A stretch of DNA of 64,000 nucleotides. Origin: Nocardia xishanensis NBRC 101358. Its GTDB lineage: Bacteria; Actinomycetota; Actinomycetes; Mycobacteriales; Mycobacteriaceae. The stretch is taken from the NCBI RefSeq assembly GCF_001613365.1, contig NZ_BDCF01000002.1:372001-436000 (forward strand), written 5' to 3'. A program made the translations under genes and the position numbers. The notes beneath the pieces are model-generated. The model was not told where the DNA came from. It was given only the letters and a program-made list of their open reading frames with translations, and made no database searches. This document shows positions 1 to 7,305 of this stretch, one piece after another; position 1 is the stretch's first letter; every line of letters begins with the position of its first letter.

Positions 1-75
1 ACGGAAGGCCTGTGCCATTTGGGAGCGGCCTGCGTTGTGGACGCAGACGAACAGGACGCTGGGCTTGGAAGCCAC
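1..75 (-). CDS. arsC: Arsenate reductase ArsC (LMW-phosphatase type), N-terminal part
   Basis: This is the first 25 codons of a minus-strand gene cut by the window edge. The peptide starts MASKPSVLFVCVHNAGRSQ, which contains the CX5R phosphate/arsenate-binding loop (CVHNAGR) of low-molecular-weight phosphatase-type arsenate reductases. These enzymes reduce arsenate to arsenite in the cytosol. The start is taken as GTG at 73-75; AAAGG lies a short way upstream. The gene is the third member of a minus-strand run with cadI and the aquaporin remnant, the usual company of an arsenic operon. Only the N-terminus is visible, so the thiol partner and C-terminal cysteines cannot be judged. Confidence 0.8.
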   Translation of the reverse strand, partial: MASKPSVLFVCVHNAGRSQMAQAFR

Positions 76-143
76 TGGCGGGTGCGCCTTTCGGTCGAGG
101 CGGTGGTCAGCGGGATGAGGCGCGGACCTCGGTAGCGGTTCGG

Positions 144-628
144 TTATCGAGGGCTTCGTGAATCGGCGAGCGGGGCGTCGCGGTCGTGGTGCGGGACCAC
201 GACGTCATCGGCGACCTCGGCCGAGCCAGGGTAGAGAACTCCGACCAGTGCGAGTCCAATTGCGCCGCCGATGATTTGGGCGGCGGTGAAGGCGGGCGCG
301 GACGTGGGAGCTATTCCGGCGAAGGTGTCGGAGAAGATCCGCCGGATCGTGACCGCGGGATTGGCGAAGGAGGTGGATGAGGTGAACCAGTAGGCCGCGC
401 CGATCGCGCCGATGACCGCGCCGCCGGTCTGCGCGAGGGTGTAGACGCCCAGCTCGGCGACGGTCAACCCGATGTGGCGCCGATGACCGGCCAGCCAGTC
501 CGCCGCCGAGACGACCGGGTTGAAATGCGCGCCGGAGACCGGCCCGAAGACCAGGATCAACGCCGCGAGCCCGAACACCGTCGCCGTGGAGTTCTCCAGC
601 AGCTGCAACCCGACGTTGCCGGGAGGCC
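144..628 (-). pseudogene. Aquaporin/MIP channel lacking its N-terminus and start codon
   Basis: About 160 codons match the MIP channel family. The first pore loop reads SGAHFNPVVS and the second FANPAVT, the two NPA-type half-helices, with several hydrophobic helices between and after them. Aquaporins of this subgroup occur in arsenic operons, where they can pass arsenite. Homology begins abruptly at GNVGLQLLENS, only a few bases after the cadI stop codon. The usual first transmembrane helix (roughly 25-30 residues) and an initiation codon with a ribosome site are missing. Upstream in this frame lies only the antisense of cadI in a different frame, so a fusion is excluded. A deletion between cadI and the aquaporin explains this. 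A TTG inside the remnant could start a short product but has no convincing Shine-Dalgarno. Confidence 0.75.
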
Positions 629-634
629 GGCAGC

Positions 635-1150
635 TCAGGCGCAGCAGGACGCGCCGGACGCCTTCGCCTCGGCTTTGGCGGCGCTGCCACAGCAGGCGTC
701 CTCGGCGGCAGCCTCTTCGGCGGTGCCGCAGCAAACCTGCACGGCCTCGTCGGCGGTTGCGGGTTGGGGTGCGGCGCCGAAGGTCTCGCTGTCGGCCAGG
801 ACGGTGTAGACCTCCCAGCGTTCGGCGTCGGGGCCGCTGACCCACACCTTGTCCTGGGTGGCGAAACAACAGGTGGTCGCGATCTGCTCCTCGGTGAACA
901 ACCCAGCCTGCGAGAGCCGGGCGATCTCGGCGTGAACCCGCTCGGAGGTCTCCACCTCGACACCGAGGTGGTTGACACTGCCGCCGTGCCCGGGGTTCTC
1001 GATCAGTACGAGCTTGAGCGCCGGTTCGGCGATCGCGAAGTTGGCGTAGCCCGGCTTGCGCTTGGCCGGGGCGGTGTCGAACAGGGTCGAGTAGAACGCG
1101 ACGGCCTGCTCGAGATCGTCGACATTGAGGGCGAGCTGGACGCGAGACAT
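635..1150 (-). CDS. cadI: CadI/ArsI-type metal(loid)-inducible VOC enzyme
   Basis: A 171-residue vicinal-oxygen-chelate (glyoxalase/dioxygenase fold) protein very close in sequence to mycobacterial CadI. ArsI members of this family cleave the C-As bond of trivalent organoarsenicals; CadI of M. tuberculosis is induced by cadmium and arsenite. Key features are MSRVQLALNVDDL at the N-terminus, NHLGVEV (metal-ligand His), the TTCCF vicinal cysteine pair, and RWEVYTV with the metal-ligand Glu. The tail is cysteine-rich (three CC pairs, the last in ASCCA) and Ala/Glu-rich, probably a thiol-rich metal-binding tail. The start at 1150 is preferred over an upstream in-frame start at 1219, because GGAGGT sits just before it and the longer version would run through the operator. 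It is divergent from arsR. Confidence 0.9.
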   Translation of the reverse strand: MSRVQLALNVDDLEQAVAFYSTLFDTAPAKRKPGYANFAIAEPALKLVLIENPGHGGSVNHLGVEVETSERVHAEIARLSQAGLFTEEQIATTCCFATQDKVWVSGPDAERWEVYTVLADSETFGAAPQPATADEAVQVCCGTAEEAAAEDACCGSAAKAEAKASGASCCA

Positions 1151-1169
1151 GACATTACCTCCGGTTGTG

Positions 1170-1225
1170 TGACATATATCGAAGAGCTGACACCACGAAG
1201 TCTGCCACCTTTTCGACATATGTCA
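1170..1225. promoter_or_regulatory. Divergent arsR/cadI control region with paired operator half-elements
   Basis: The element TGACATATATCGAA at 1170-1183 recurs inverted at 1212-1225 with 13 of 14 bases matching. The second copy contains the perfect palindrome GACATATGTC at 1215-1224. Position between cadI and arsR and the AT-rich palindromic core fit ArsR/SmtB operators. Binding by the adjacent ArsR is inferred. Confidence 0.65.
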
Positions 1226-1248
1226 ACACACTCGGTAGAGTGAATTCC

Positions 1249-1608
1249 ATGCCGAAGACCTTGCCCGTGATCGATATGTCCGCTCCGGTGTGCTGCGCCC
1301 CGGTGGCCGCCACCCCGGTCGATGAAGACGCCGCGCTCGCGGTGGCACTGCGACTCAAAGCCATCGCCGACCCGGTGCGAGTACGTCTGCTGTCGCTGCT
1401 GCTCACCAGCCCGGCAGGGGAAGAAAACGGCGGTGACCTCGCCACCGCGGTCGGACTGGGCGAATCGACGGTGAGCCACCACCTGACCCAGCTGCGCAAC
1501 GCCGGACTCGTCGCCTCCGAACGGCGCGGGATGAACACCTTCCACTCCGCCCGCCGTGACGCACTCGCGGCACTGTGCGTGGTCCTCGACCCGAATTGCT
1601 GCCGCTGA
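1249..1608 (+). CDS. arsR: ArsR/SmtB-family metalloregulator
   Basis: A 119-residue winged-helix repressor. The recognition region reads ESTVSHHLTQLRNAGLV, followed by the wing ERRGMNTFHS. Cys15-Cys16 near the N-terminus (APVCCAP) matches the vicinal pair used by Corynebacterium glutamicum ArsR for As(III). The third cysteine of that sensor (position 55) and the classic CxC of E. coli ArsR are absent; instead a C-terminal NCC pair (117-118) is present. Sensing of a trivalent thiophilic ion is therefore likely, with an unusual ligand set. The start at 1249 is chosen because earlier in-frame starts would lie inside the operator. It is divergent from cadI and probably represses both. Confidence 0.85.
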   Translation: MPKTLPVIDMSAPVCCAPVAATPVDEDAALAVALRLKAIADPVRVRLLSLLLTSPAGEENGGDLATAVGLGESTVSHHLTQLRNAGLVASERRGMNTFHSARRDALAALCVVLDPNCCR

Positions 1609-1631
1609 AGGCGTCCTCCGGACCAGCACGA

Positions 1632-2129
1632 CTACGGGTTCATCGCGCTGCTTCGCATCACCTGAGCGCGGCGGGTGAGCCAGGCATCCAGCGACCAGCG
1701 GCCGGGCCCGGCCCACACCAGGAAGATCAGCCCGAGCAACATCGCGAAATCCGTACGGGCGTCGTGCGCCATCCCCCAAAAACCCTGCACGCCCTGGAAC
1801 CCACCTGGTCGCAGCTCTCGCAGCTTGGTCAGCACGATCGCCAAGCTGATATCGACGAGCAGCGGCAGCGCCGCCAGCCGAGTCAGCAGACCGATGACGA
1901 TCAAAGCGCCGCAGACGATTTCGACGACACCGTCGAAGTAGGCGAAGAACGTGGGCGCCGGTATCCCGATCTTGTCGAACCGGCCCGGCCCCAGCTTGTC
2001 CGGATAAAGAAACTTTTGGATTCCCTCACTGAGGAATACCAGCCCCACCGCAACCCGGATGCAGATCACCGCCGCCGGGCCGTCCGCGCCCAGAACACGT
2101 GGCCACGACCACCGATCAGCTCCAGCCAT
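1632..2129 (-). CDS. DoxX-family membrane protein
   Basis: A 165-residue integral membrane protein with four hydrophobic segments and the DoxX pattern (RVAVGLVFLSEGIQKFLYP, then ALIVIGLLTRLAALPLLVDI). DoxX proteins are small quinol-related or redox membrane subunits; the precise role is unknown here. The start at 2129 has a GGGAGG site about nine bases upstream. It lies tail to tail with arsR, with only 23 bp between them, so it may be part of the same stress island. Full length for the family. Confidence 0.85.
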   Translation of the reverse strand: MAGADRWSWPRVLGADGPAAVICIRVAVGLVFLSEGIQKFLYPDKLGPGRFDKIGIPAPTFFAYFDGVVEIVCGALIVIGLLTRLAALPLLVDISLAIVLTKLRELRPGGFQGVQGFWGMAHDARTDFAMLLGLIFLVWAGPGRWSLDAWLTRRAQVMRSSAMNP

Positions 2130-2240
2130 GGCATTCGCCTCCCGACATCGTCACCCGAGCCTACCGACGAGCACTACGCGCAGAGGGCCTTCACCGCTCG
2201 GACCGGCCGGACGCGCGACAGCTTGAAGGTTCATCATTTT

Positions 2241-2429
2241 CTGAATACTTTCCAACCACCCGGCCTGCCTGCGCGGTTGCGGACTGGTCGTCGCGGTCCC
2301 CGAGGCCGGCGCAGCCGCTACGAACTGGCCGATGCCCGGATCGCGGTCGCGTTGGAGGATTTGCTGGGGCCGGCGCTGGCGGTGGATCCGACCTGCTGCC
2401 CGGCCGCTGATAGCGAAGGCTGCTGCTGA
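2241..2429 (+). pseudogene. CmtR-like metalloregulator remnant
   Basis: The C-terminal half of a CmtR-type ArsR-family repressor (Cd/Pb sensor). The first frame reads SNHPACLRGCGLVVAVPE, matching the CmtR region with two metal-ligand cysteines. After a one-base deletion near 2307 the frame continues YELADARIAVALEDLLG and ends with DPTCC and SEGCC. The N-terminal half is missing or unrecognisable, and an in-frame stop lies just upstream of the homology. The stop overlaps the start of the next remnant by one base (TGATG), so the two were once translationally coupled. It cannot make a functional regulator. Confidence 0.7.
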
Positions 2430-2588
2430 TGGCTTCCCTGGGCATGCCCAGCCTGCCGTCGGCGGTGACCCACGGGCCCGATCCGGTGCGCAAGGCGGCG
2501 CTGACCCGGCGGATCCGCCGGCTCGTCGCGGCGACCATCACCTAACGTGATCGAAGCCGCGGTCGCGCTGACCGAGGCGCGCGGGTGA
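2429..2588 (+). pseudogene. Cation diffusion facilitator (CDF) gene, 5' remnant
   Basis: The reading frame starts MASLGMPSLPSAVTHGPDP and continues KAALTRRIRRLVAATIT before a premature TAA at 2543-2545. In the next frame the expected continuation NVIEAAVALTE is still visible, so a small deletion created the stop. Homology then ends and TGA follows. The N-terminus and the coupling to a CmtR-like gene suggest a metal-efflux transporter whose transmembrane part has been lost. The call rests on recall of actinobacterial CDF N-termini, so it is moderate. Confidence 0.55.
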
Positions 2589-2669
2589 ACAAGGGCCGGT
2601 CACCGAGTCCGTGCCGCATCTCCTACCGCCGTCGAATGGTCCTCACGGGAACCACTCGTCGGCGTCACA

Positions 2670-3002
2670 TCACTTACGACGGTGACCCGTTCTGACCATG
2701 CGCAGGCCCCAAATTTCCAGAGCGGTCGCCATGGTCATGTACTGCACATAGGCGACGATGACCAGCCAGCCACCGTAGTCGTGCACCCATGCCCGCAGCG
2801 GCAGCAGCGCCGCGACACCGAGACAGATCAGCAGCGTGCCCAGCACGAGTGCCGGGATCCGCAGCGGCGCCAGCTGCTCATAGCGACTTCGGGCAGACCA
2901 GGCCGTATCCGAAGTAGTCACCCTCGGGCTCGGCCTCGACGCGGAGGTCATACCGGTACGGGCGGTCTCGAAGGGGTTGGGTAGGGACGCGGAGGTAGTC
3001 AT
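2670..3002 (-). CDS. Small two-TM membrane protein, paralogue of the gene at 4593
   Basis: A 110-residue protein with a polar Ser/Thr-rich N-terminus and two hydrophobic segments: IPALVLGTLLICLGVAALL (about 58-76) and GGWLVIVAYVQYMTMATAL. No catalytic motif is visible and the family is not recognised. The start at 3002 has a GGAG site eight bases upstream; a longer in-frame start at 3113 has no such site. The second half aligns well with the plus-strand gene at 4593 (shared pattern LVLG...G.AALL..R.W..DYG.WLV.VAY..YM). The two copies diverge around a broken PucR gene. Function unknown. Confidence 0.6.
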   Translation of the reverse strand: MTTSASLPNPFETARTGMTSASRPSPRVTTSDTAWSARSRYEQLAPLRIPALVLGTLLICLGVAALLPLRAWVHDYGGWLVIVAYVQYMTMATALEIWGLRMVRTGHRRK

Positions 3003-3549
3003 AAGCGTTCTCCGGGCCGACACTTCGATCGACCGAGTAGCGATTCGACACGGAACATGGCACACACGGGATGGGCGTCGGCATCGGCGACCGATTCCGA
3101 TGTGAAACGGCATTGCTACACGAGGTTCAACCAGGCTAACTGTTAGTTATCGAAAAGGAAGGGGAGATGCGGCATCGAATGCGGACCGGCCGCCGGACGG
3201 ACCGCAACCACGATCACGAGACCAAATTGTGATCTGGCTCACGAATTGCTCTGTGACCTCGCGAATCCTTCGGCTCGAACCGCGGGTTCCAGGCCAGGTT
3301 GGCGGGTGAAGCGGTTCGCTGGCGTTACCGAACCGATATCCAGCTGGCTGACCGGCACCGAGTCGGCGTGCCCACAACCGAATCGTGCCCTATCCAGCTA
3401 CCACTGCTGATCCGTTGCCACCGGTCATCGCCCGCACAACGGTTCCCCAGCAACGCCGATGGCTTCCGGGGCCACGAGTCCACAGAAACACCTGCCCGTG
3501 GCGCCGGAGCGCGGTACCTACGATGATCCGGTGACGACTTCTCGTCGCG
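3003..3549. other. Intergenic region upstream of the small membrane gene
   Basis: No convincing gene is seen. A 76-codon minus-strand frame at 3147-3377 has no ribosome site and an Arg/Gly/Ser-rich composition typical of chance frames. The region holds the CRP-like site at 3228-3243. The end near 3540 may contain lost upstream parts of the PucR pseudogene, but no homology could be read. Confidence 0.5.
3228..3243. promoter_or_regulatory. CRP-like (cAMP receptor protein) site
   Basis: The sequence TGTGATCTGGCTCACG matches the actinobacterial/enterobacterial CRP palindrome TGTGA-N6-TCACA with one mismatch. It is about 225 bp upstream of the minus-strand gene starting at 3002 and lies in AT-richer DNA. 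The target gene is uncertain. Confidence 0.45.
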
Positions 3550-4324
3550 ATGGAGAAGTCGAGCTCGGCCACCACCTTGTTCGCCTCGATCACCTGGCAG
3601 GTGGTCGCCGTTTACCGGGGTGAGCGGGAACAGTGGCTGGAGAACCAGAACAGCCTGCGCGCCCTCGAGGTCCGCGAAGTGCTGTCCGGGACGAGCGTCG
3701 TCGACGTCGACGCGGCGACCGAGTCGATCCGCTATCCGCTGCGCTGGCATCATCTCGCACTCGTGCTGTGGTATCCGGAGCTGAGCACCGACGGTGACGA
3801 GCTCCCCCGGATGCAGCGGTTCGTGCGGGAGCTGGCCGACGCGGCGGATACGGCGGCACGCCGACTGTTCGCGGCCGCCGACCGGGTCAACGCATGCGCC
3901 TGGCTGCCCTACCGATCGCTTCCCGTCGACCTGGTCGGCACCGTCCGCGGGTTCGCGCGCGACCGCGCCGACGCTCCCTGCATCGCGATCGGCACGCCCG
4001 GCGACGGGACTCGCGGGCTTCCGCCGATCACATCGGCACGCTCAGGCCGCGCGGGCGGTCGCGCTCGCTCGCGGCACAGACCATCCGATGGTGTTCTCCG
4101 CGACCGATCCGGGACGTCGGCCGCAGCCCTGCCGTGTGGCGACGTCGAGCTACAAGGCCGCGGCCGCGGAGATGAACCTGCACGCCGATTCCGTAAAGTA
4201 GCGGGTAGCGCGGGCGGTGGCGCGACGGGGTCGGCCTATCGACGAGGACCGGCCCGAGGTCGAGATGGCATTGCCGGCATGCCAGTGGTACGGGGCGGCG
4301 GCATTGCGCCAGGACCCGGCATAG
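3550..4324 (+). pseudogene. PucR/CdaR-type transcriptional regulator, degraded
   Basis: The first part is a clean regulator segment: QVVAVYRGEREQWLENQNS, then a GGDEF-like CdaR domain around SIRYPLRWHHLALVLWYPE. Near 4008 one extra base shifts the frame, and homology continues in the next frame as AGFRRSHRHAQAARAVALA and DHPMVFSATDPG. Another shift restores GDVEL. About 40 residues are then missing, and the sequence jumps to SSYKAAAAEMNLHADSVK, the C-terminal PucR helix-turn-helix. The following codon is TAG where Tyr is expected (K-Y-R), after which homology continues as RVARAVARRGRPIDEDR and QWYGAAALRQDPA. The N-terminal domain is also absent. With at least two frameshifts, one deletion and one nonsense codon, it is not functional. 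Confidence 0.75.
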
Positions 4325-4592
4325 GGCGTCCGCCGGTGACAAACGTCTGCGCATACTTCGTGCTCTCGAGACGATGGCGCGACCCTCGCGGCGGTCTATG
4401 TTTTCGACATCAATCGTGAGCGGATGTCGGCAAAGTAGCCCACGCCATCCATCGACCCGATGTTCATCGACAACCTGGCCACCGCGTCGAAGTCGGCAGC
4501 GCGTCACCACCGCACCCGCACGACAGCGGCACTTCGACCGATCACGAACGCTGCCGGGTCCCGGTTGTCGAAAGATTCAGAAAGAGTTGATC

Positions 4593-5027
4593 TTGTCGAT
4601 ACCGACCGAATCATCTTCCCCGCAATCGAATACGCCTGTCGCCACCGATGTCCGGTCGGTAACGAATGGTGCCGGAATCCTCCCTGCCCCCACAACGCGC
4701 GGCGAAAACGCCGATATCGCCCCGCTCGGTGCACCCGTGCTCGTTCTGGGCGTCATGCTGATCGGCGCCGGGCTCGCCGCATTGCTGAAGGTACGGAGCT
4801 GGTCGAGCGACTACGGCTGGTTGGTCTACGTCGCCTACCTCCTGTACATGAGTCTCGCCGGTTTGTCGAGCGTGTGGGGCTTCCGCTTGACCCGCAACTC
4901 GAAGGTGCCGAACCCACCCGCAATTCGCAACCGGACCTCCTCGGCGAATACCGGTGGGCGATCGCGCTCTCGAACGGCGCCGAGAAAGCGGCGAGATCCC
5001 CGGGCGACGCTAGGGGCCGCGGGCTGA
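4593..5027 (+). CDS. Small two-TM membrane protein, paralogue of the gene at 2670
   Basis: A 144-residue protein starting at TTG (LSIPTESSSPQ), with AAAGAG about eight bases upstream. Upstream codons in frame are Arg/Pro/Ser-rich and look non-coding. Two hydrophobic segments, GAPVLVLGVMLIGAGLAAL and WLVYVAYLLYMSLAGLSSV, align with the two segments of the divergent gene at 2670-3002. The basic C-terminal tail of about 45 residues has no counterpart in the paralogue and may be a read-through extension after a lost stop. Function unknown; a membrane-stress or transporter-accessory role would be a guess. Confidence 0.5.
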   Translation: MSIPTESSSPQSNTPVATDVRSVTNGAGILPAPTTRGENADIAPLGAPVLVLGVMLIGAGLAALLKVRSWSSDYGWLVYVAYLLYMSLAGLSSVWGFRLTRNSKVPNPPAIRNRTSSANTGGRSRSRTAPRKRRDPRATLGAAG

Positions 5028-5174
5028 CTCCGGCATGACCGCCCGTGCTGAATTTGCGGCGGCGGAGAAATTTTCGTTCGCGGGACTGCGCGGTCCGGCA
5101 CACCGAGCGGGAATGTGCGGGCGGGGAGATGCCGGGCACCACCGTCGGTGTCGTTCGGTGATCTCGACGGGTGA

Positions 5175-5681
5175 TCACGATGCCTTGTCGACGGTCCACA
5201 GCTGATGGCCGCCGTTGGGTTCGCACTTCGCGATCCGCGCTTGTTCGTTGGGCACATTCGGGTCGGTCACCCGGGACAGGCACAAGTTCTCGGTGTCGGA
5301 TCGGATCCGACCACCCCCGCCGGAGGGCTCGAATACCCATTTCGGGCTGCTGGGTTTGCATTTCATGAGGGCCGCGAGTTCGGCATCGTTGGCCGACACC
5401 GCCAAGCACGCCGTCTTGCTCGTGATGGGTGCGATAGTGGAGAACCCGGTCCCATCCTTGGCGATCCATCGTTGCTCCAGCTTCTGGTTGCACGGAAGGA
5501 AGCGCAGAATGTTCGATCTCGATCCGGGAAGAGTCAGACACCTGCCATCCGAGCTCTTGATCACGATTTCCTCGTTCGCTGCCGGCCAGTCGGCATGCGC
5601 TGTGCCGCAGGACATTCCGGCTGCGCAGACAATCGCCGCGCCGACCCCCGCTATCGCCACGTGAAACGCCGCACCACGCAC
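5175..5681 (-). CDS. Secreted ricin-type beta-trefoil lectin-like protein
   Basis: A 168-residue exported protein. The signal peptide (hydrophobic VAIAGVGAAIVCAAG) ends at AHA before DWPA. The mature part shows repeated trefoil features: SSDGRCLTLPGS, KLEQRWIAKDGTG, TACLAVSAN, ENLCLSRVTDP, and the terminal HQLWTVDK, with paired cysteines in each lobe (RCL...PCN, ACL...KCK, LCL...KCE). This fits a single RICIN domain for carbohydrate or surface binding. No enzymatic domain is attached. Single gene, convergent with the gene at 4593. Confidence 0.7.
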   Translation of the reverse strand: MRGAAFHVAIAGVGAAIVCAAGMSCGTAHADWPAANEEIVIKSSDGRCLTLPGSRSNILRFLPCNQKLEQRWIAKDGTGFSTIAPITSKTACLAVSANDAELAALMKCKPSSPKWVFEPSGGGGRIRSDTENLCLSRVTDPNVPNEQARIAKCEPNGGHQLWTVDKAS

Positions 5682-5964
5682 ATCGTCTCCCTAGGTCGCT
5701 CCGAACAGTACGAGGCTCGGACCGCCGACGCAGCAGGACTCCTGTCGAAGCCCCTACCCGCCCGGATCCCGTCGCCTTCATTCGCCGCCGATAATTCCTG
5801 ATGCGATGGGTGTTGTCGTGCGCATGCGGCGGCGTGTCCTCGCCCGGCGGTCGTAGTAGGCGTGGTCGACCCGGGCCATGGCTCATCGGCAGTCCATCGC
5901 GACCTCCCGGGGTCGGCGTCGCTGCCGCCTGGTCTAATGGTCGGAACTTGGAGGGGAGGCAACG

Positions 5965-7305
5965 GTGCCGGAGGAAACGCGCGCGGACGCGACGCCGTCG
6001 CGCGCCGTCACCGCGTGGACGCAAGGTCTGCTCTGTGTGGCGATCGTGGCGAGCGGCGTCATCGTCGGCGGCCTGCTGCACGAACCGGATCCCGGCCTGA
6101 CGACCACGCCTACGTCCGCGACCCGCGCAACCACCGAGGCCGAGCCGCCGCAGCCGTCCTTCGTAACCCCGCCGGTAACCTATCCGACGCAGATTCCCGG
6201 CTGCGCCACCGTTGAGCCGCCCGGCGAAGGCGGGTTGATTGGCTTCGCGTTCAGCGGCGAATTCGGTTACGACAACCCGGCGTATCCGTGGTTCTCCGGG
6301 CCCAAAGCCGTCGCGATGTCGACCGCGCTGCGCGAGGCGCTGCCCGATGAAGTGGTCATCGGCTTCGCCCCTGTCGGTGAGTCGCTGTTGTTCCAGCCGA
6401 TCCTCGGGAACCCCGGTGACTCGGCCGAATTCGCGAAGTTCGGCGGTTCCACCGAAGCACGCGCCACACTGCGGCGCGGCGATCTGGCGGGGTCGCTGTC
6501 GATTTCGGTGCGGAAATCCACCGCGCCGATCCCGCCCTGTATCGCCGGGGAGCTCGACGAGCGTCGCCCGCTCGCCGACGGTACGACGGTCGACACACAC
6601 GACACCTGGTCGCAGGTCGACGGGGTGCGCACCCTGTCCCGCACTGCCCGCGCCTACGCACCCGACGGCAGCGTTGTGGTGGCCTCTGCCACCGACGAGC
6701 CGCCCGGGCTCGGTCCCACCGGGATCGTGCCGTTGTCCGTCGACGAACTCGTCGGCCTGGTGAATGCCCCGGGGGCGCGGATCACCGCACCCGTGCCGCC
6801 CGGAACGCCGGACCCGCCCGAAGACTGCCGCCTCGCGACCGCGAATGCCGCCGCGATCGACGAGGCCGAATCGCGCAGGCTGGACGCGGTGCTGGCGCGG
6901 ATCCCCCTCGATGGCCTCACCATGGACCGCCCGCTGGGATCGCTGCGTCCCGGTGCGGACGGCTCCGGCGGAGTGTGCCAGGCGGTTCGGGTCACCGCCG
7001 CGGGCCGACGATCCCGGCTGAGCATCGCGATCGACGCCGGTCGGACCACGCCGGCGACGGAATCCGCTGTGCCGTCGAGCGGACAGCCGGTGACCGCACG
7101 GCAGCTCCCGGACGGAACCATCGTCGAAAGCCGGGAGCTGCGAACGACTCTCGCGGCGAGCTCGGAGCTGACGCGCACGGTCGTCGTGACCCGCTCATCG
7201 GGGTCCGCGGTACAGGTGGTTTCCGCCGCGGAAAGTCCGGCCGAGCCGCTGAGCGTCGCGCAGTTGGAGGCGATCGCGCTGACTCCCGGACTGGAGGTGT
7301 CGTGA
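5965..7305 (+). CDS. Membrane-anchored two-domain protein, unknown function
   Basis: A 446-residue protein with a cytoplasmic N-terminal stretch, one transmembrane helix (GLLCVAIVASGVIVGGLL, about 20-37), a Thr/Pro-rich linker, and two weakly repeated extracellular domains. Each half carries a similar pattern (a C...-containing start, ATLRRGDLAGSLSISV or RRSRLSIAIDAG strands, DGTTV/DGTIVE, then LSVDELVGL or LSVAQLEAI). This resembles actinobacterial anchored domain proteins of unknown role. The GTG start has an excellent GGAGGGGAGG site. The stop overlaps the next gene's start by one base (TGATG), so the two are translationally coupled. Confidence 0.7.
   Translation: MPEETRADATPSRAVTAWTQGLLCVAIVASGVIVGGLLHEPDPGLTTTPTSATRATTEAEPPQPSFVTPPVTYPTQIPGCATVEPPGEGGLIGFAFSGEFGYDNPAYPWFSGPKAVAMSTALREALPDEVVIGFAPVGESLLFQPILGNPGDSAEFAKFGGSTEARATLRRGDLAGSLSISVRKSTAPIPPCIAGELDERRPLADGTTVDTHDTWSQVDGVRTLSRTARAYAPDGSVVVASATDEPPGLGPTGIVPLSVDELVGLVNAPGARITAPVPPGTPDPPEDCRLATANAAAIDEAESRRLDAVLARIPLDGLTMDRPLGSLRPGADGSGGVCQAVRVTAAGRRSRLSIAIDAGRTTPATESAVPSSGQPVTARQLPDGTIVESRELRTTLAASSELTRTVVVTRSSGSAVQVVSAAESPAEPLSVAQLEAIALTPGLEVS

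Noticed and set aside
205-978. Long minus-strand frame of 257 codons across cadI and the aquaporin remnant
   Set aside because: Arg/Pro/Ser-rich composition and no homology; it is a shadow of the real genes in another frame.
3128-3150. Palindrome around CTAACTGTTAG as an IdeR iron box
   Set aside because: Too few matches to the 19-bp consensus and no iron gene nearby.
3147-3377. 76-codon minus-strand frame
   Set aside because: No ribosome site or homology; composition looks random.
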